The translations under genes were made by a program, and so were the position numbers. Below are positions 8,787-17,077 of a stretch of 34,700 nucleotides of DNA, in pieces. Origin of the DNA: Inhella sp. (lineage in GTDB: Bacteria > Pseudomonadota > Gammaproteobacteria > Burkholderiales > Burkholderiaceae_C); the NCBI RefSeq assembly GCF_027532025.1, contig NZ_JAPZSY010000083.1, forward strand, positions 1 through 34,700. Direction: 5' to 3'. How positions within the stretch are numbered: position 1 is the stretch's first letter; every line of letters begins with the position of its first letter. Below the pieces are notes generated by a model. It made no database searches and was not told the origin of the DNA. It worked only from the letters and a program-made list of their open reading frames with translations.

Positions 8787-10331
8787 TCAACCCTGGGCCG
8801 CCACGCGCTCGCCCTTGGCCCGGAGCTTGTTCAGCGCATTCAGGTAAGCCTTGGCCGACGCCACCACGATGTCCGGGTCGGAGCCGACGGCGTTGACCAC
8901 GCGACCGCCGAGTTGCAGCCGCATGCTCACCTCGCCCTGGCTCTCGCTGCTGCCGCTGCTGAGTGCGTTGACGCCAAACAGAAGCAACTCCGCGCCCGAC
9001 TGAACCTGGCTTTCTATGGCACGGACGCAGGCATCGACGGGGCCGTTGCCATCGCTTTCGGCGCGGAATTCTTGTCCACCGGCAGCAAAGACCACAGCCG
9101 CATGCGGACGCTCACCGGTTTCGCTGCGCTGCGCAAGGGAAACCAGGTGGTAGTGGTCCACCCCTTGGTGCTCGGCCTGTTCGTCCATGACCAAGGCCAG
9201 GATGTCTTCGTCGAACACTTCGGCTTTGCGATCGGCCAGGTCTTTGAAACGGGCAAACGCCTCGTTGACTTCCGTTTCCGACTCCAGCGTGATGCCCAAC
9301 TGATCCAAGCGCTGTTTGAAGGCATTGCGCCCACTCAACTTGCCCAGCACGATCTTGTTGGCAGCCCAACCCACGTCCTCAGCGCGCATGATTTCGTAAG
9401 TGTCTCGCGCCTTCAGCACGCCATCCTGGTGGATGCCCGAGGCGTGGGCGAAGGCGTTGGCGCCGACCACGGCCTTGTTGGGTTGCACGACAAAGCCGGT
9501 GGTTTGGCTCACCAGACGCGACGCCGGAACGATCTGGCTGGTGTCGATCCTGACGTCCAGTCCGAAGTGATCCCGACGGGTCTTGACCGCCATCACCACC
9601 TCTTCCAGGGAGCAATTGCCCGCCCGCTCTCCCAGGCCGTTGATCGTGCACTCGATTTGGCGTGCCCCTCCGATCTTGACGCCAGCCAGTGAGTTGGCCA
9701 CGGCCATGCCCAGGTCGTTGTGGCAGTGCACGCTCCAGATGGCCCGGTCGCTGTTGGGAATGCGGGCCCGCAGGTCGGCGATGAACTGCCCGTACAACTC
9801 GGGAATGGCATAGCCCACGGTGTCGGGGATGTTGATCGTGCGAGCGCCTTCGGCGATCACGGCCTCAAGCACTCGAACCAAAAACTCCGGGTCGCTGCGG
9901 TAGCCGTCCTCGGGCGAGAACTCCACGTCGTCACAGTGTTGGCGGGCAAAGCGCACCGCCAGCTTGGCTTGCTCCAGCACCTGCTCGCGCGTCATGCGCA
10001 GCTTCTTCTCCATGTGGAGTTCGCTGGTGGCGATGAAGGTATGGATGCGCGCCGCGTTGGCACCGCGCAAGGCCTCGGCGGCCCGTCCGATGTCGCGGTC
10101 GTTGGCACGAGCCAAAGAACAAATGCGGCTGTCCTTGACCACGCTGGCGATGGCCTGCACCGCCTCGAAATCGCCCGGGCTGGCAGCGGCGAAACCGGCT
10201 TCGATCACGTCAACCCGCAAACGTTCCAGTTGGCGGGCGATGCGCAGCTTTTCGTCTTTCGTCATCGACGCGCCGGGCGACTGTTCGCCATCGCGCAAGG
10301 TGGTGTCAAAGATGATCAACGAATCGGCCAT
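8787..10331 (-). CDS. leuA: 2-isopropylmalate synthase LeuA
   Basis: First committed enzyme of leucine biosynthesis: acetyl-CoA plus 2-oxoisovalerate to 2-isopropylmalate, in the cytoplasm. The 514-residue product has the TIM-barrel catalytic domain starting with [13 protein letters not shown] (residues 8-20), the metal-binding HCHND motif ([13 protein letters not shown]), a linker and the C-terminal allosteric domain (about 390-510) that binds leucine for feedback inhibition. The ATG at 10331 has TGGAG seven bases upstream. A leader peptide with leucine codons and an intrinsic terminator lie directly upstream, so expression is probably attenuated by leucine supply. It follows pssA on the same strand. 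Confidence 0.96.
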   Translation of the reverse strand: MADSLIIFDTTLRDGEQSPGASMTKDEKLRIARQLERLRVDVIEAGFAAASPGDFEAVQAIASVVKDSRICSLARANDRDIGRAAEALRGANAARIHTFIATSELHMEKKLRMTREQVLEQAKLAVRFARQHCDDVEFSPEDGYRSDPEFLVRVLEAVIAEGARTINIPDTVGYAIPELYGQFIADLRARIPNSDRAIWSVHCHNDLGMAVANSLAGVKIGGARQIECTINGLGERAGNCSLEEVVMAVKTRRDHFGLDVRIDTSQIVPASRLVSQTTGFVVQPNKAVVGANAFAHASGIHQDGVLKARDTYEIMRAEDVGWAANKIVLGKLSGRNAFKQRLDQLGITLESETEVNEAFARFKDLADRKAEVFDEDILALVMDEQAEHQGVDHYHLVSLAQRSETGERPHAAVVFAAGGQEFRAESDGNGPVDACVRAIESQVQSGAELLLFGVNALSSGSSESQGEVSMRLQLGGRVVNAVGSDPDIVVASAKAYLNALNKLRAKGERVAAQG

Positions 10332-10349
10332 GTGGCACTCCAGGGGTCA

Positions 10350-10387
10350 GAAAAAACAAAACCCGCCGAGCGTTGCTGCTGGGCGGG
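10350..10387 (-). terminator. Intrinsic terminator of the leuA attenuator
   Basis: On the minus strand CCCGCC (10387-10382) pairs with GGCGGG (10367-10362) across a 14-base loop that can fold further (AGC with GCT), followed at once by TTTTGTTTTTT (10361-10351). The T-tract ends about 19 bases before the leuA ATG. A strong intrinsic terminator directly upstream of a biosynthetic gene, after a leucine-rich mini-ORF, is the hallmark of ribosome-mediated attenuation. Confidence 0.8.
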
Positions 10388-10404
10388 CGTCGTGGTGGTG
10401 GTTT

Positions 10405-10421
10405 GCGGCTCGTTCAGCCGC
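10405..10421 (-). promoter_or_regulatory. Pause or antiterminator hairpin in the leuA leader
   Basis: GCGGCT and AGCCGC form a perfect 6-bp stem with a five-base loop, just downstream of the leader peptide stop (10429) and upstream of the terminator (10362-10387). Its position fits the pause hairpin of an attenuator. Which alternative pairing forms the antiterminator was not computed. Confidence 0.45.
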
Positions 10422-10428
10422 GCAAGCC

Positions 10429-10482
10429 TCAGCGCGCCCGGGTCTCCAGGGCTAGTAGCAGGGCGCGAATCGAGGCAGGCAT
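10429..10482 (-). CDS. leuL: Leucine leader peptide (attenuator), 17 residues
   Basis: The frame ATG...TGA encodes MPASIRALLLALETRAR, with four leucines in five positions. The codons are CTG CTA CTA GCC CTG; CTA is a rare leucine codon in such GC-rich genomes, which would make the ribosome sensitive to charged Leu-tRNA. It sits in the 189-base gap between pssA and leuA, 42 bases upstream of the terminator stem. Ribosome stalling at the leucine run under leucine shortage would favour antitermination and leuA expression. No strong ribosome binding site is seen before the ATG. An extended -10 (TGCTACATT, 10498-10490) lies so close that the leader could be nearly leaderless; this last point is speculative. 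Confidence 0.68.
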   Translation of the reverse strand: MPASIRALLLALETRAR

Positions 10483-10489
10483 GTGGCTG

Positions 10490-10498
10490 AATGTAGCA
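10490..10498 (-). promoter_or_regulatory. Possible extended -10 promoter for the leuL-leuA transcript
   Basis: On the minus strand TGCTACATT matches the TGN-TATAAT form of an extended -10 element. Transcription would begin at or just before the leader peptide ATG. No convincing -35 is visible, so read-through from pssA is an alternative. Confidence 0.25.
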
Positions 10499-10520
10499 GT
10501 GGTCGCCGATTCTGCATTCG

Positions 10521-11345
10521 TCAACGATGCAGGCCGGCTTCGTCGGGCTCGTCGGTGCTGATCGCGATGAGGCTGGCATGGCGACCCTTCCACTTGCGAC
10601 GCCCGTACTCCACGTAGCCCGACAGGCTGTAGCAGCAGAACAGGGCAAACAAAGCGATGGGGGTGTGGCTGGCGACCAGAGCGATCAAGATCACCAAACC
10701 CACCAACAAGGCGAACGGCACCGTGCGTTTGAGGCTGAAGTCCTTGAAGCTGTAGAAGGGTGCGTTGGTCACCATCGTCAGCCCGGCGTACAGGGTGATG
10801 CCCAGCATGGTCCATTCGAGCCAAGCCGTGGCTTGGGGCGACCAGCCGGCGTCCACGGCCAGCCAAAGGGAGCCGGCCACCAGGGCTGCCGCCGCGGGGC
10901 TGGGCAGCCCCTGGAAGAAACGTTTGTCGATGACCCCGATGTTGGTGTTGAAGCGGGCCAAGCGCAGCGCGGCACACGCGCAGTACACGAAGGCCACGAT
11001 CCAGCCCCAGCGACCCAGGTCTTTCAGCGCCCACTCGTACACCACCAGTGCCGGCGCGGCGCCGAAGCTGACCATGTCGGACAAGCTGTCCATTTGCTCG
11101 CCGAAGGCCGACTGCGTGCCGGTCATGCGGGCGACGCGGCCATCCAGGCTGTCGAGCACCATGGCACAGAAGATGCCGATGGCCGCGTTCTCGAAGTGAC
11201 CGTTCATGGCCATCACGATGGCGTAAAAGCCGCCGAAGAGCGCCGCCAGGGTGAACAGATTGGGCAGCACGTACAAGCCCTTGCGGGGTTTGCGCGGCGC
11301 CGCGTCCAAGTCGGAGTCGTGGAATTCAGGAGGGGTAGGGCTCAT
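10521..11345 (-). CDS. pssA: CDP-diacylglycerol-serine O-phosphatidyltransferase PssA
   Basis: Integral membrane enzyme making phosphatidylserine from CDP-diacylglycerol and serine, the precursor of phosphatidylethanolamine. The 274-residue product carries the complete CDP-alcohol phosphatidyltransferase signature, DG-x2-AR-x8-G-x3-D-x3-D, seen as DGRVAR then GEQMDSLSD. About eight membrane segments follow. The ATG at 11345 (MSPTPPEFHDSD) gives a normal N-terminus; an upstream in-frame start would add 12 unlikely residues. No clear ribosome binding site precedes it. urtE ends 32 bases upstream on the same strand, so pssA may be partly transcribed with the urea transporter unless it has its own promoter (a weak candidate overlaps the urtE stop). 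leuA follows 189 bases downstream. Confidence 0.92.
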   Translation of the reverse strand: MSPTPPEFHDSDLDAAPRKPRKGLYVLPNLFTLAALFGGFYAIVMAMNGHFENAAIGIFCAMVLDSLDGRVARMTGTQSAFGEQMDSLSDMVSFGAAPALVVYEWALKDLGRWGWIVAFVYCACAALRLARFNTNIGVIDKRFFQGLPSPAAAALVAGSLWLAVDAGWSPQATAWLEWTMLGITLYAGLTMVTNAPFYSFKDFSLKRTVPFALLVGLVILIALVASHTPIALFALFCCYSLSGYVEYGRRKWKGRHASLIAISTDEPDEAGLHR

Positions 11346-11353
11346 CAGGCAGC

Positions 11354-11381
11354 ACTGTACCGAGACGCGGCGCCGGCTCAA
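11354..11381 (-). promoter_or_regulatory. Weak candidate promoter for pssA overlapping the urtE stop
   Basis: On the minus strand TTGAGC (11381-11376) and TACAGT (11359-11354) are spaced by 16 bases, each matching four of six consensus positions. The predicted start would be at or very near the pssA ATG, which also lacks a ribosome binding site, so a near-leaderless transcript is possible. Confidence 0.25.
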
Positions 11382-12118
11382 AGCGCCAAGCGCTGACGCA
11401 CGCCGTCGGCCTCCATGCGCCCCCCCTTGCCCTGCAGCACGATCTCACCCCGCTCCATCACCAGGTACTGGTCGGCCAGCTCGGCCGCGAACTCGTAAAA
11501 CTGCTCCACCAGCAAGATGGCCATGGTGCCTTTGGCGGCGAGGTGGCGGATCACGCGGCCGATGTCTTTGATCACGCTGGGCTGGATGCCCTCGGTCGGT
11601 TCGTCCAGAAGCAGCACCTTCGGGCCGGCCGCCAGCGCTCGGGCGATGGCCAGTTGCTGCTGTTGGCCGCCGCTCAGGTCGCCGCCCCGGCGGTGCTGCA
11701 TCTGTTCTAAGACCGGGAACAACTCGTACAGCTCCGGCGGCAGCGGCGTACTGGCCGGGCACGGGGCCAGGCCCATGCGGAGGTTGTCGAGCACCGACAG
11801 GCGCCCGAAGATCTCGCGCCCTTGGGGCACGTAGCCGAAGCCCGCCCTCACGCGGGCGTGGCTGGGCAGACCGGCGAGCTCTTGTCCTGCCAACCGGATG
11901 TGGCCTTGGCTGCTGGGCACCACGCCCATGAGCGTCTTGAGCAGGGTGGTCTTGCCCACGCCGTTGCGGCCCAGCAGCACCGTCACTTCGCCGGCGCGCA
12001 AGTCGAGGTCGATGCCGCGCAAGATGTGGGAGCCGCCGTAGTGCTGGTGCAGGCCCTCGACGCAAAGAAGTGGGTCGGTGGCGACCGCAGAGAAGCTGGG
12101 CGCACGGTCACCGGCCAA
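11378..12118 (-). CDS. urtE: Urea ABC transporter ATP-binding subunit UrtE
   Basis: Cytoplasmic ATPase of the branched-chain-amino-acid-type (LivF-like) urea importer. The 246-residue product has Walker A GRNGVGKTT, ABC signature LSGGQQQQLAIARAL and Walker B VLLLDEPTEGI with the catalytic Glu. The opening HQHYGGSHILRGIDL is characteristic of UrtE. Start: no ATG fits. TTG at 12118 has GGAGG six bases upstream and overlaps the urtD stop by 11 bases, so I take it as the true start. It is the last urt gene; pssA follows after 32 bases. Confidence 0.93.
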   Translation of the reverse strand: MAGDRAPSFSAVATDPLLCVEGLHQHYGGSHILRGIDLDLRAGEVTVLLGRNGVGKTTLLKTLMGVVPSSQGHIRLAGQELAGLPSHARVRAGFGYVPQGREIFGRLSVLDNLRMGLAPCPASTPLPPELYELFPVLEQMQHRRGGDLSGGQQQQLAIARALAAGPKVLLLDEPTEGIQPSVIKDIGRVIRHLAAKGTMAILLVEQFYEFAAELADQYLVMERGEIVLQGKGGRMEADGVRQRLAL

Positions 12119-12941
12119 GGTACACCTCCACCACCTGCTCGTTGGCCTGGACCTCGGCCATGCCCCCTTCGGCCAGCACCCGCCCTTCGTGCAGGACCGT
12201 GACGCGGCGGTGGGCGCCGGCCAGTTGCTGCACGAAGGGCATGTCGTGTTCCACGACCACCAGGGAGTGCTTGCCCTCCAGGCTCAAGAACAGCTCGGCC
12301 GTGCGCTCAGTTTCTTCGTCGGTCATGCCGGCCACGGGCTCGTCCAGCAGCAGCAGGATCGGGTCCTGGGCCAGCAGCATTCCAATCTCCAACCACTGCT
12401 TCTGGCCGTGGCTGAGCAAACCCGCGCTGCGGTCGGCCTGGTCCCACAGGTGCACTTGCATCAGCAACTCGTCCAGCCGGTCGCGCTGGGCGCCGCTCAG
12501 GCGGGCGCGCACCGCGTGGCGCACGCGGCGGTCGCCCTGGAGGGCGAGCTCGAGGTTCTGCTGCACGGTCAGAGCCTCGAACACCGTGGGCTTCTGGAAC
12601 TTTCGGCCGATGCCGGCCTGGGCGATGGCGGGCTCGCTCATCAAACGCAGGTTCAGGTTGCTGCCGAAGTACAAGCGCCCGCTGTCGGGCCGGGTCTTGC
12701 CGGTGATGCAATCCATCAGCGTGGTCTTGCCCGCGCCGTTCGGGCCGATGACACAACGCAACTCACCCAGGCCCACGGTGATCGACAGCCCGCCCAAGGC
12801 TTGGAAGCCGTCGAAGCTGACGCGCAGGTCTTCCACGTACAGGGCCACGCCCTGGTTGAACACGGGGCGGCCGCCATGGGCCACTTGGGTTTGCAGCCGG
12901 GCTCGGGCCTGGGCCCCGGCTTCCATCAACTCGGGCGTCAT
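12108..12941 (-). CDS. urtD: Urea ABC transporter ATP-binding subunit UrtD
   Basis: Second ATPase subunit (LivG-like) of the urea importer, 277 residues. Walker A is GPNGAGKTTLMDCITGKT, the signature appears as LSHGQKQWLEIGM (LSHGQ instead of LSGGQ, usual for UrtD) and Walker B is ILLLLDEPVAGM. The ATG at 12941 overlaps the urtC stop (ATGA). The reading frame happens to stay open far upstream into urtC, but that extension runs antiparallel to nothing and is out of frame with the permease, so it is not coding. The N-terminal 40 residues before the first beta strand are longer than a minimal ABC domain. Confidence 0.94.
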   Translation of the reverse strand: MTPELMEAGAQARARLQTQVAHGGRPVFNQGVALYVEDLRVSFDGFQALGGLSITVGLGELRCVIGPNGAGKTTLMDCITGKTRPDSGRLYFGSNLNLRLMSEPAIAQAGIGRKFQKPTVFEALTVQQNLELALQGDRRVRHAVRARLSGAQRDRLDELLMQVHLWDQADRSAGLLSHGQKQWLEIGMLLAQDPILLLLDEPVAGMTDEETERTAELFLSLEGKHSLVVVEHDMPFVQQLAGAHRRVTVLHEGRVLAEGGMAEVQANEQVVEVYLGR

Positions 12942-14038
12942 CGCCGCACCTTCTTGCGCACTTGGGCGAACAGGCCCACCAGGCCCTGGGGCAAAAACAG
13001 GGTCACCGCGATGAACAGCGTCCCCAGCAAATACAGCCAGGCCTCGGGCAGCCACACGGTGAACACCGACTTGCCACCGTTGACAAAGAACGCGCCCACG
13101 ATCGGCCCGATCAGCGTGCCGCGGCCGCCCACCGCGGCCCAGATCGCCATCTCGATGCTGGCGGCCGGGCTCATCTCGCTCGGGTTGATGATCCCCACCT
13201 GCGGCACGTACAAGGCCCCGGCCACGGCGCACATCAGCGCAGACAGCACCCACACCGACAGCTTGTAGGCCACGGGGTCGTAACCGCAGAAGCGCACGCG
13301 GCCTTCGGCGTCGCGAATGGCCTGCAGCACTCGCCCGTAGGGGCTTTGGACCAGCGCGCGTGCCAACAAGAAACAGGCCATCAGCACCCAGCCGCTGAGC
13401 ACGCACAGCACCACGCGCATGCCCGGCTCGTTCAGGGCGAAACCGGCCAAGCGCTTGAAGTCGGTGAAGCCGTTGTTGCCGCCAAAGCCCGTCTCGTTGC
13501 GGAAGAAGAGCAGCATGGCCGCCACCGTGAGGGCCTGCGTGATGATGGAGAAGTACACCCCTTGGATGCGACTGCGGAAGGCGAAGTAGCCGAAGACCCA
13601 GGCCAAGGCGCCTGGCACCAACAGCACCAGCAGCAGCTGCAAAGCCAAGCTGTCGCTCCAGGCCCAATGCCAAGGCAGTTCCTTCCAGTTGAGGAAGACC
13701 ATGAAGTCGGGCAGGTCCGACTGGTACTGCCCCTCGCGGCCGATCTGGCGCATCAGGTACATACCCATGGCGTAGCCGCCGAGCGCAAAGAACAAGCCGT
13801 GGCCGAGCGACAGGATGCCGGTGATGCCCCAGATGAGGTCGATGGCCAGAGCGCACAGGGCGTAGCAGAGGAACTTGCCCAGCAGCGTGACGTAGAACTC
13901 CGGCAGGTGCAGCGCGTGGCCCGCAGGCACCAACAAGTGCAGCACGGGCACCATCACGGTCAGCCCCAGCACGGCGGCCAGCAGCAGGGCCCAACCGCGC
14001 GGGCCGAGCAAGGCGGGACGGGCAGCAAGCTCGCGCAT
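12938..14038 (-). CDS. urtC: Urea ABC transporter permease UrtC
   Basis: Inner-membrane permease subunit (LivM-like) of the urea importer, 366 residues, with about ten hydrophobic segments. The segment LIWGITGILSLGHGLFFALG is the typical permease signature near the N-terminus. RIQGVYFSIITQALTVAAML and the GNNGFTDF loop match UrtC. The ATG at 14038 overlaps the urtB stop (ATGA), and its own stop overlaps the urtD start. Expected to pair with UrtB as the transmembrane heterodimer. Confidence 0.94.
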   Translation of the reverse strand: MRELAARPALLGPRGWALLLAAVLGLTVMVPVLHLLVPAGHALHLPEFYVTLLGKFLCYALCALAIDLIWGITGILSLGHGLFFALGGYAMGMYLMRQIGREGQYQSDLPDFMVFLNWKELPWHWAWSDSLALQLLLVLLVPGALAWVFGYFAFRSRIQGVYFSIITQALTVAAMLLFFRNETGFGGNNGFTDFKRLAGFALNEPGMRVVLCVLSGWVLMACFLLARALVQSPYGRVLQAIRDAEGRVRFCGYDPVAYKLSVWVLSALMCAVAGALYVPQVGIINPSEMSPAASIEMAIWAAVGGRGTLIGPIVGAFFVNGGKSVFTVWLPEAWLYLLGTLFIAVTLFLPQGLVGLFAQVRKKVRR

Positions 14039-15582
14039 CAGTCGGCGCTCCGGCCCTTGAGGGCGAACAGACCTTGGGGCTTCTTCTGGATGACCAGGAC
14101 GAGCAGCAGGAGCAAGGCGATCTTGGCGAGCACCGCGCCTTGCCAACCTTCCAGCAGCTTGCCCAGCACGCCCAGGCCCAGTCCGGCATAGACGGTGCCA
14201 GCCAGCTGACCGACGCCGCCCAGCACCACGACCATGAAGGCATCCACGATGTAGGCCTGGCCCAGGTCGGGACCGACGTTGCCCACTTGGGACAGCGCAC
14301 AGCCCGCCAAGCCGGCGATGCCCGAGCCCAGCGCAAAGGCCAGGGTGTCGACGCGGGCGGTGTTCACGCCCAGGCACCCGGCCATGCGGCGGTTTTGCGT
14401 CACGCCTCGCACCATCAGGCCCAAGCGCGTGCGCGCCAGCAGCCAGGCCATGCCAGCCAACACCAGGGCGGCGAAGGCGATGATGGCCAAGCGGTTGTAA
14501 GGCAGGGTGAAGTTGGGCAGCAACTGCCAGCCCCCGCTCAAGAAGCCCGGGTTCTCCACCGCCACGTTCTGCGCCCCAAACAGGCTTCGCACCGACTGCA
14601 TGAGGATCAGGCTCAGGCCCCAGGTGGCCAGCAGGGTTTCCAGCGGGCGGCCGTACAGCCAGCGAATGACGCTGCGCTCCATGGCCGCGCCCACCGCAGC
14701 AGCCGTCATGAAGCTGACGGGCAAAGCCACCAACAGGTAGGCGTCAAAGGCGCCCGGCGGCAACCACGCCCGGAAGGCCTGCTGCACCGCCCAGGTGGCG
14801 TAGGCCCCGACCATCAACAGCTCGCCGTGGGCCATGTTGATCACGCCCATCAGCCCGTAGGTGATGGCCAGGCCCAGCGCCACCAGCAACAAGATGGAGC
14901 CCAGGCTCAGGCCGCTGAACAGCAGCTGGGCGCGCTCGCCCCAGGCCAGGCGCGCGGCCACTTGGTCGGCGGCGCTTTGCAAAGCGCGCTTCACGGTGGG
15001 GTCCGCTTCGGTGGCCAAGCGCTCCAGCAAGAGCGCGCGCTTGGCCGGCTCGGCCGACTTCGACAGCAAGGCGGCTGCGGCGGTGCGCAGCGCCGGGTCG
15101 GGCGACGACAAGCGGGTCGCAGCGACCAAGCCCTCCAGTTGCGCCTTCAGGGCGGGATCGGCTTCCGCAGCCCAAGCCCGTTCCAGCAAGGGCAGCCGCG
15201 CCGCCTCGGTGTCGTCGCGCAGCACGTTCAGGGCGGCGGCGCGCACGCTGGCCTGGGGGCTGAAGAGGTTCAAGCCTGCCAGGGCCGACTCGATCTCGCG
15301 GCGCATGCGGTTGTTGACGATGGGCTCTTCGGCATCGGCCGGGGCTGCACCGTCAGGCGGCAACACCCAGGCCTGCCCGTTCCGCACGCGGACGCGCCCT
15401 TCCTGAAGCGCTTGCAGGAAGGGCGCGAGCTGGGGGTCGCCTTGGGCAACCGCTTCGTTCAAAGCCGCGATGCGCGCGTCGCCCTCCCCCGCCGCGATGC
15501 GGTGGGCCATGGCCGGGTCCAGCGCCAACGTCGGCAAGCTCAAGCAGGCAAGGCAGACCAAAAAGAACAATCGAAGGAGCAT
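14038..15582 (-). CDS. urtB: Urea ABC transporter permease UrtB
   Basis: Inner-membrane permease subunit (LivH-like), 514 residues. It has a signal-like first segment (1-20), then a non-membrane region of about 190 residues rich in Ala/Leu HEAT-like helices, then the permease domain starting near residue 218 (LLFSGLSLGSILLLVALGLA; GLMGVINMAHGELLMVGAY). This long N-terminal extension is normal for UrtB and absent from LivH. The ATG at 15582 has no strong ribosome binding site. It is separated from urtA by 127 bases that hold a composite GC-rich hairpin, which probably lowers urtB-E expression relative to urtA. Confidence 0.94.
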   Translation of the reverse strand: MLLRLFFLVCLACLSLPTLALDPAMAHRIAAGEGDARIAALNEAVAQGDPQLAPFLQALQEGRVRVRNGQAWVLPPDGAAPADAEEPIVNNRMRREIESALAGLNLFSPQASVRAAALNVLRDDTEAARLPLLERAWAAEADPALKAQLEGLVAATRLSSPDPALRTAAAALLSKSAEPAKRALLLERLATEADPTVKRALQSAADQVAARLAWGERAQLLFSGLSLGSILLLVALGLAITYGLMGVINMAHGELLMVGAYATWAVQQAFRAWLPPGAFDAYLLVALPVSFMTAAAVGAAMERSVIRWLYGRPLETLLATWGLSLILMQSVRSLFGAQNVAVENPGFLSGGWQLLPNFTLPYNRLAIIAFAALVLAGMAWLLARTRLGLMVRGVTQNRRMAGCLGVNTARVDTLAFALGSGIAGLAGCALSQVGNVGPDLGQAYIVDAFMVVVLGGVGQLAGTVYAGLGLGVLGKLLEGWQGAVLAKIALLLLLVLVIQKKPQGLFALKGRSAD

Positions 15583-15620
15583 CTGGGTGCCAACGGAGAG
15601 GCAACGGGCAGCAGAACGAG

Positions 15621-15690
15621 GCCCCCCAAGCGGCCGCCGTGGAACTGGCTTTGCCAGGCCACAGGCGGCGCCCCCTTGAGGGGGCCGGCG
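15621..15690. repeat. GC-rich composite hairpin repeat between urtA and urtB
   Basis: Two neighbouring structures are visible. One long stem runs 15633-15669: GCCGCC-GTGG-aa-CTGGC, loop TTT, GCCAG-g-CCAC-a-GGCGGC. The second is CCCCC-TTGA-GGGGG at 15671-15684. The outer sequences GGCCCCCCAAG and CTTGAGGGGGCC are also nearly inverted. It resembles the intergenic palindromic repeats common in Comamonadaceae genomes (from memory). In an ABC operon a hairpin after the binding-protein gene usually protects that mRNA or attenuates downstream genes. Confidence 0.7.
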
Positions 15691-15709
15691 CAGCCGGTAC
15701 GGGGTGGGC

Positions 15710-16969
15710 CTATTTCTTCTCGGGCTCGTTCTTCTTGCCCTTGTTCTCGGGGATGTAGTCGCTCCACGGATCGGCCACCACGGGACCGGGCGTCTTCCAC
15801 ACCACGTTGAACTGGCCGTCGGCCTTGACCTCGCCGATGAACACCGACTTGTGCAGGTGGTGGTTCTTCTCGTCCATCTTGGACGTGATCCCGGACGGTG
15901 CCGTGAAGGTCTGGCCCGCCATGGCGGCGATGACCTTGTCGGTGTCGGTGCTCTTGGCCTTGGCCACGGCCTGCGCCCACATGTTGATGCCGATGTAGGT
16001 GGCCTCCATCGGGTCGTTGGTCAGCGGCTTGTCTTTGTGGCCAGGGATGTTCTTGGCCTTCGCGTAAGCGGCCCACTTCTTGATGAAGGCATCGTTGGTG
16101 GGGTTCTTGATGGTCATGAAGTAGTTCCACGCGGCCAAGTGGCCTTGCAGAGGCTTGGTGTCCACGCCGCGCAGCTCCTCCTCACCCACGCTGAAGGCCA
16201 CCACCGGCACGTCGGTCGCCTTCAGGCCTTGGTTGCCCAGCTCTTTGTAGAAGGGCACGATGCTGTCGCCGTTGATGGTGGACACCACGGCAGTCTTCTT
16301 GCCCTCGCTGGAGAACTTCTTGATCTTGGCGATGATCGACTGGTAGTCGCTGTGGCCGAAGGGCGTGTACTCCTCCAGGATGTCGCTGTCCGGGATGCCC
16401 TTGCTCTTCAAGAAGGCGCGCAAGATCTTGTTGGTGGTGCGGGGGTACACGTAGTCGGTGCCCAGCAGCACGAAGCGCTTGGCCCCCCCGCCGTCCTTGC
16501 TCATCAGGTACTCCACCGCGGGAATGGCCTGCTGGTTGGGCGCCGCGCCCGTGTAGAACACGTTCTTGCTCAGCTCTTCGCCCTCGTACTGCACCGGGTA
16601 GAACAGCAAGGAATTGGTTTGCTCGAACACCGGCAACACCGACTTGCGACTCACCGAGGTCCAGCAACCGAACACCACGGCCACCTTGTCTTGGCTGATG
16701 AGCTGCTTGGCCTTTTCGGCGAACAGCGGCCAGTTGGAGGCCGGGTCCACCACCACGGGCTCGAGCTTTTTGCCCAGCACGCCACCCTTGGCGTTGATCT
16801 CGTCGATGGCCATGAGCACGGTGTCTTTCAACACCGTCTCGGAAATGGCCATGGTGCCGGAGAGCGAGTGGAGCACGCCCACCTTGATGGTGTTGGAAGC
16901 CCAAGCGGGCACGGCGGTGAAAGCGGCCAGCGCGAGGCTGATGGACGTAAGTGCAGAACGGCGAAGCAT
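15710..16969 (-). CDS. urtA: Urea ABC transporter substrate-binding protein UrtA
   Basis: Periplasmic urea-binding protein of the type I, Leu/Ile/Val-binding fold, 419 residues. An N-terminal Sec signal ends near residue 24 (AVPAWA followed by SNTIKVGVLHSLSGTMA). GSWSxxxR-type family features are seen as FGCWTSVSRKSVLPVFE and the motif QYEGEELSKNVFYTGAAPNQQ, both typical of UrtA. The C-terminus is a Lys/Glu-rich tail. The ATG at 16969 has GGAGG upstream at nine bases. A strong sigma-54 promoter lies at 17026-17041, so the urtABCDE operon is probably induced under nitrogen limitation. Urease genes are divergent on the other side of the control region. Confidence 0.96.
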   Translation of the reverse strand: MLRRSALTSISLALAAFTAVPAWASNTIKVGVLHSLSGTMAISETVLKDTVLMAIDEINAKGGVLGKKLEPVVVDPASNWPLFAEKAKQLISQDKVAVVFGCWTSVSRKSVLPVFEQTNSLLFYPVQYEGEELSKNVFYTGAAPNQQAIPAVEYLMSKDGGGAKRFVLLGTDYVYPRTTNKILRAFLKSKGIPDSDILEEYTPFGHSDYQSIIAKIKKFSSEGKKTAVVSTINGDSIVPFYKELGNQGLKATDVPVVAFSVGEEELRGVDTKPLQGHLAAWNYFMTIKNPTNDAFIKKWAAYAKAKNIPGHKDKPLTNDPMEATYIGINMWAQAVAKAKSTDTDKVIAAMAGQTFTAPSGITSKMDEKNHHLHKSVFIGEVKADGQFNVVWKTPGPVVADPWSDYIPENKGKKNEPEKK

Positions 16970-17025
16970 GGGGGGAATCCTCCGGTGGATGAAGTGAGGG
17001 CGGAACAGCTGCCGTTGCGCAGTGC

Positions 17026-17041
17026 AGCAATCAACGTGCCA
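17026..17041 (-). promoter_or_regulatory. Sigma-54 promoter of urtABCDE
   Basis: The minus strand reads TGGCACGTTGATTGCT, an exact match to the -24/-12 consensus TGGCACG-N4-TTGCW, with the invariant GG and GC ten bases apart. The predicted start near 17015 leaves a leader of about 46 bases before urtA. RpoN promoters need an activator; NtrC is the natural candidate for urea genes. Confidence 0.8.
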
Positions 17042-17077
17042 TGCCCTTCAGCCCTTGCACATCCCGTTTTCCGCTGC

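Noticed and set aside
12108-14336. A 742-codon frame that seems to fuse urtC-region sequence to UrtD
   Set aside because: The upstream part is out of frame with the true UrtC permease. UrtD has its own ATG at 12941 overlapping the urtC stop.
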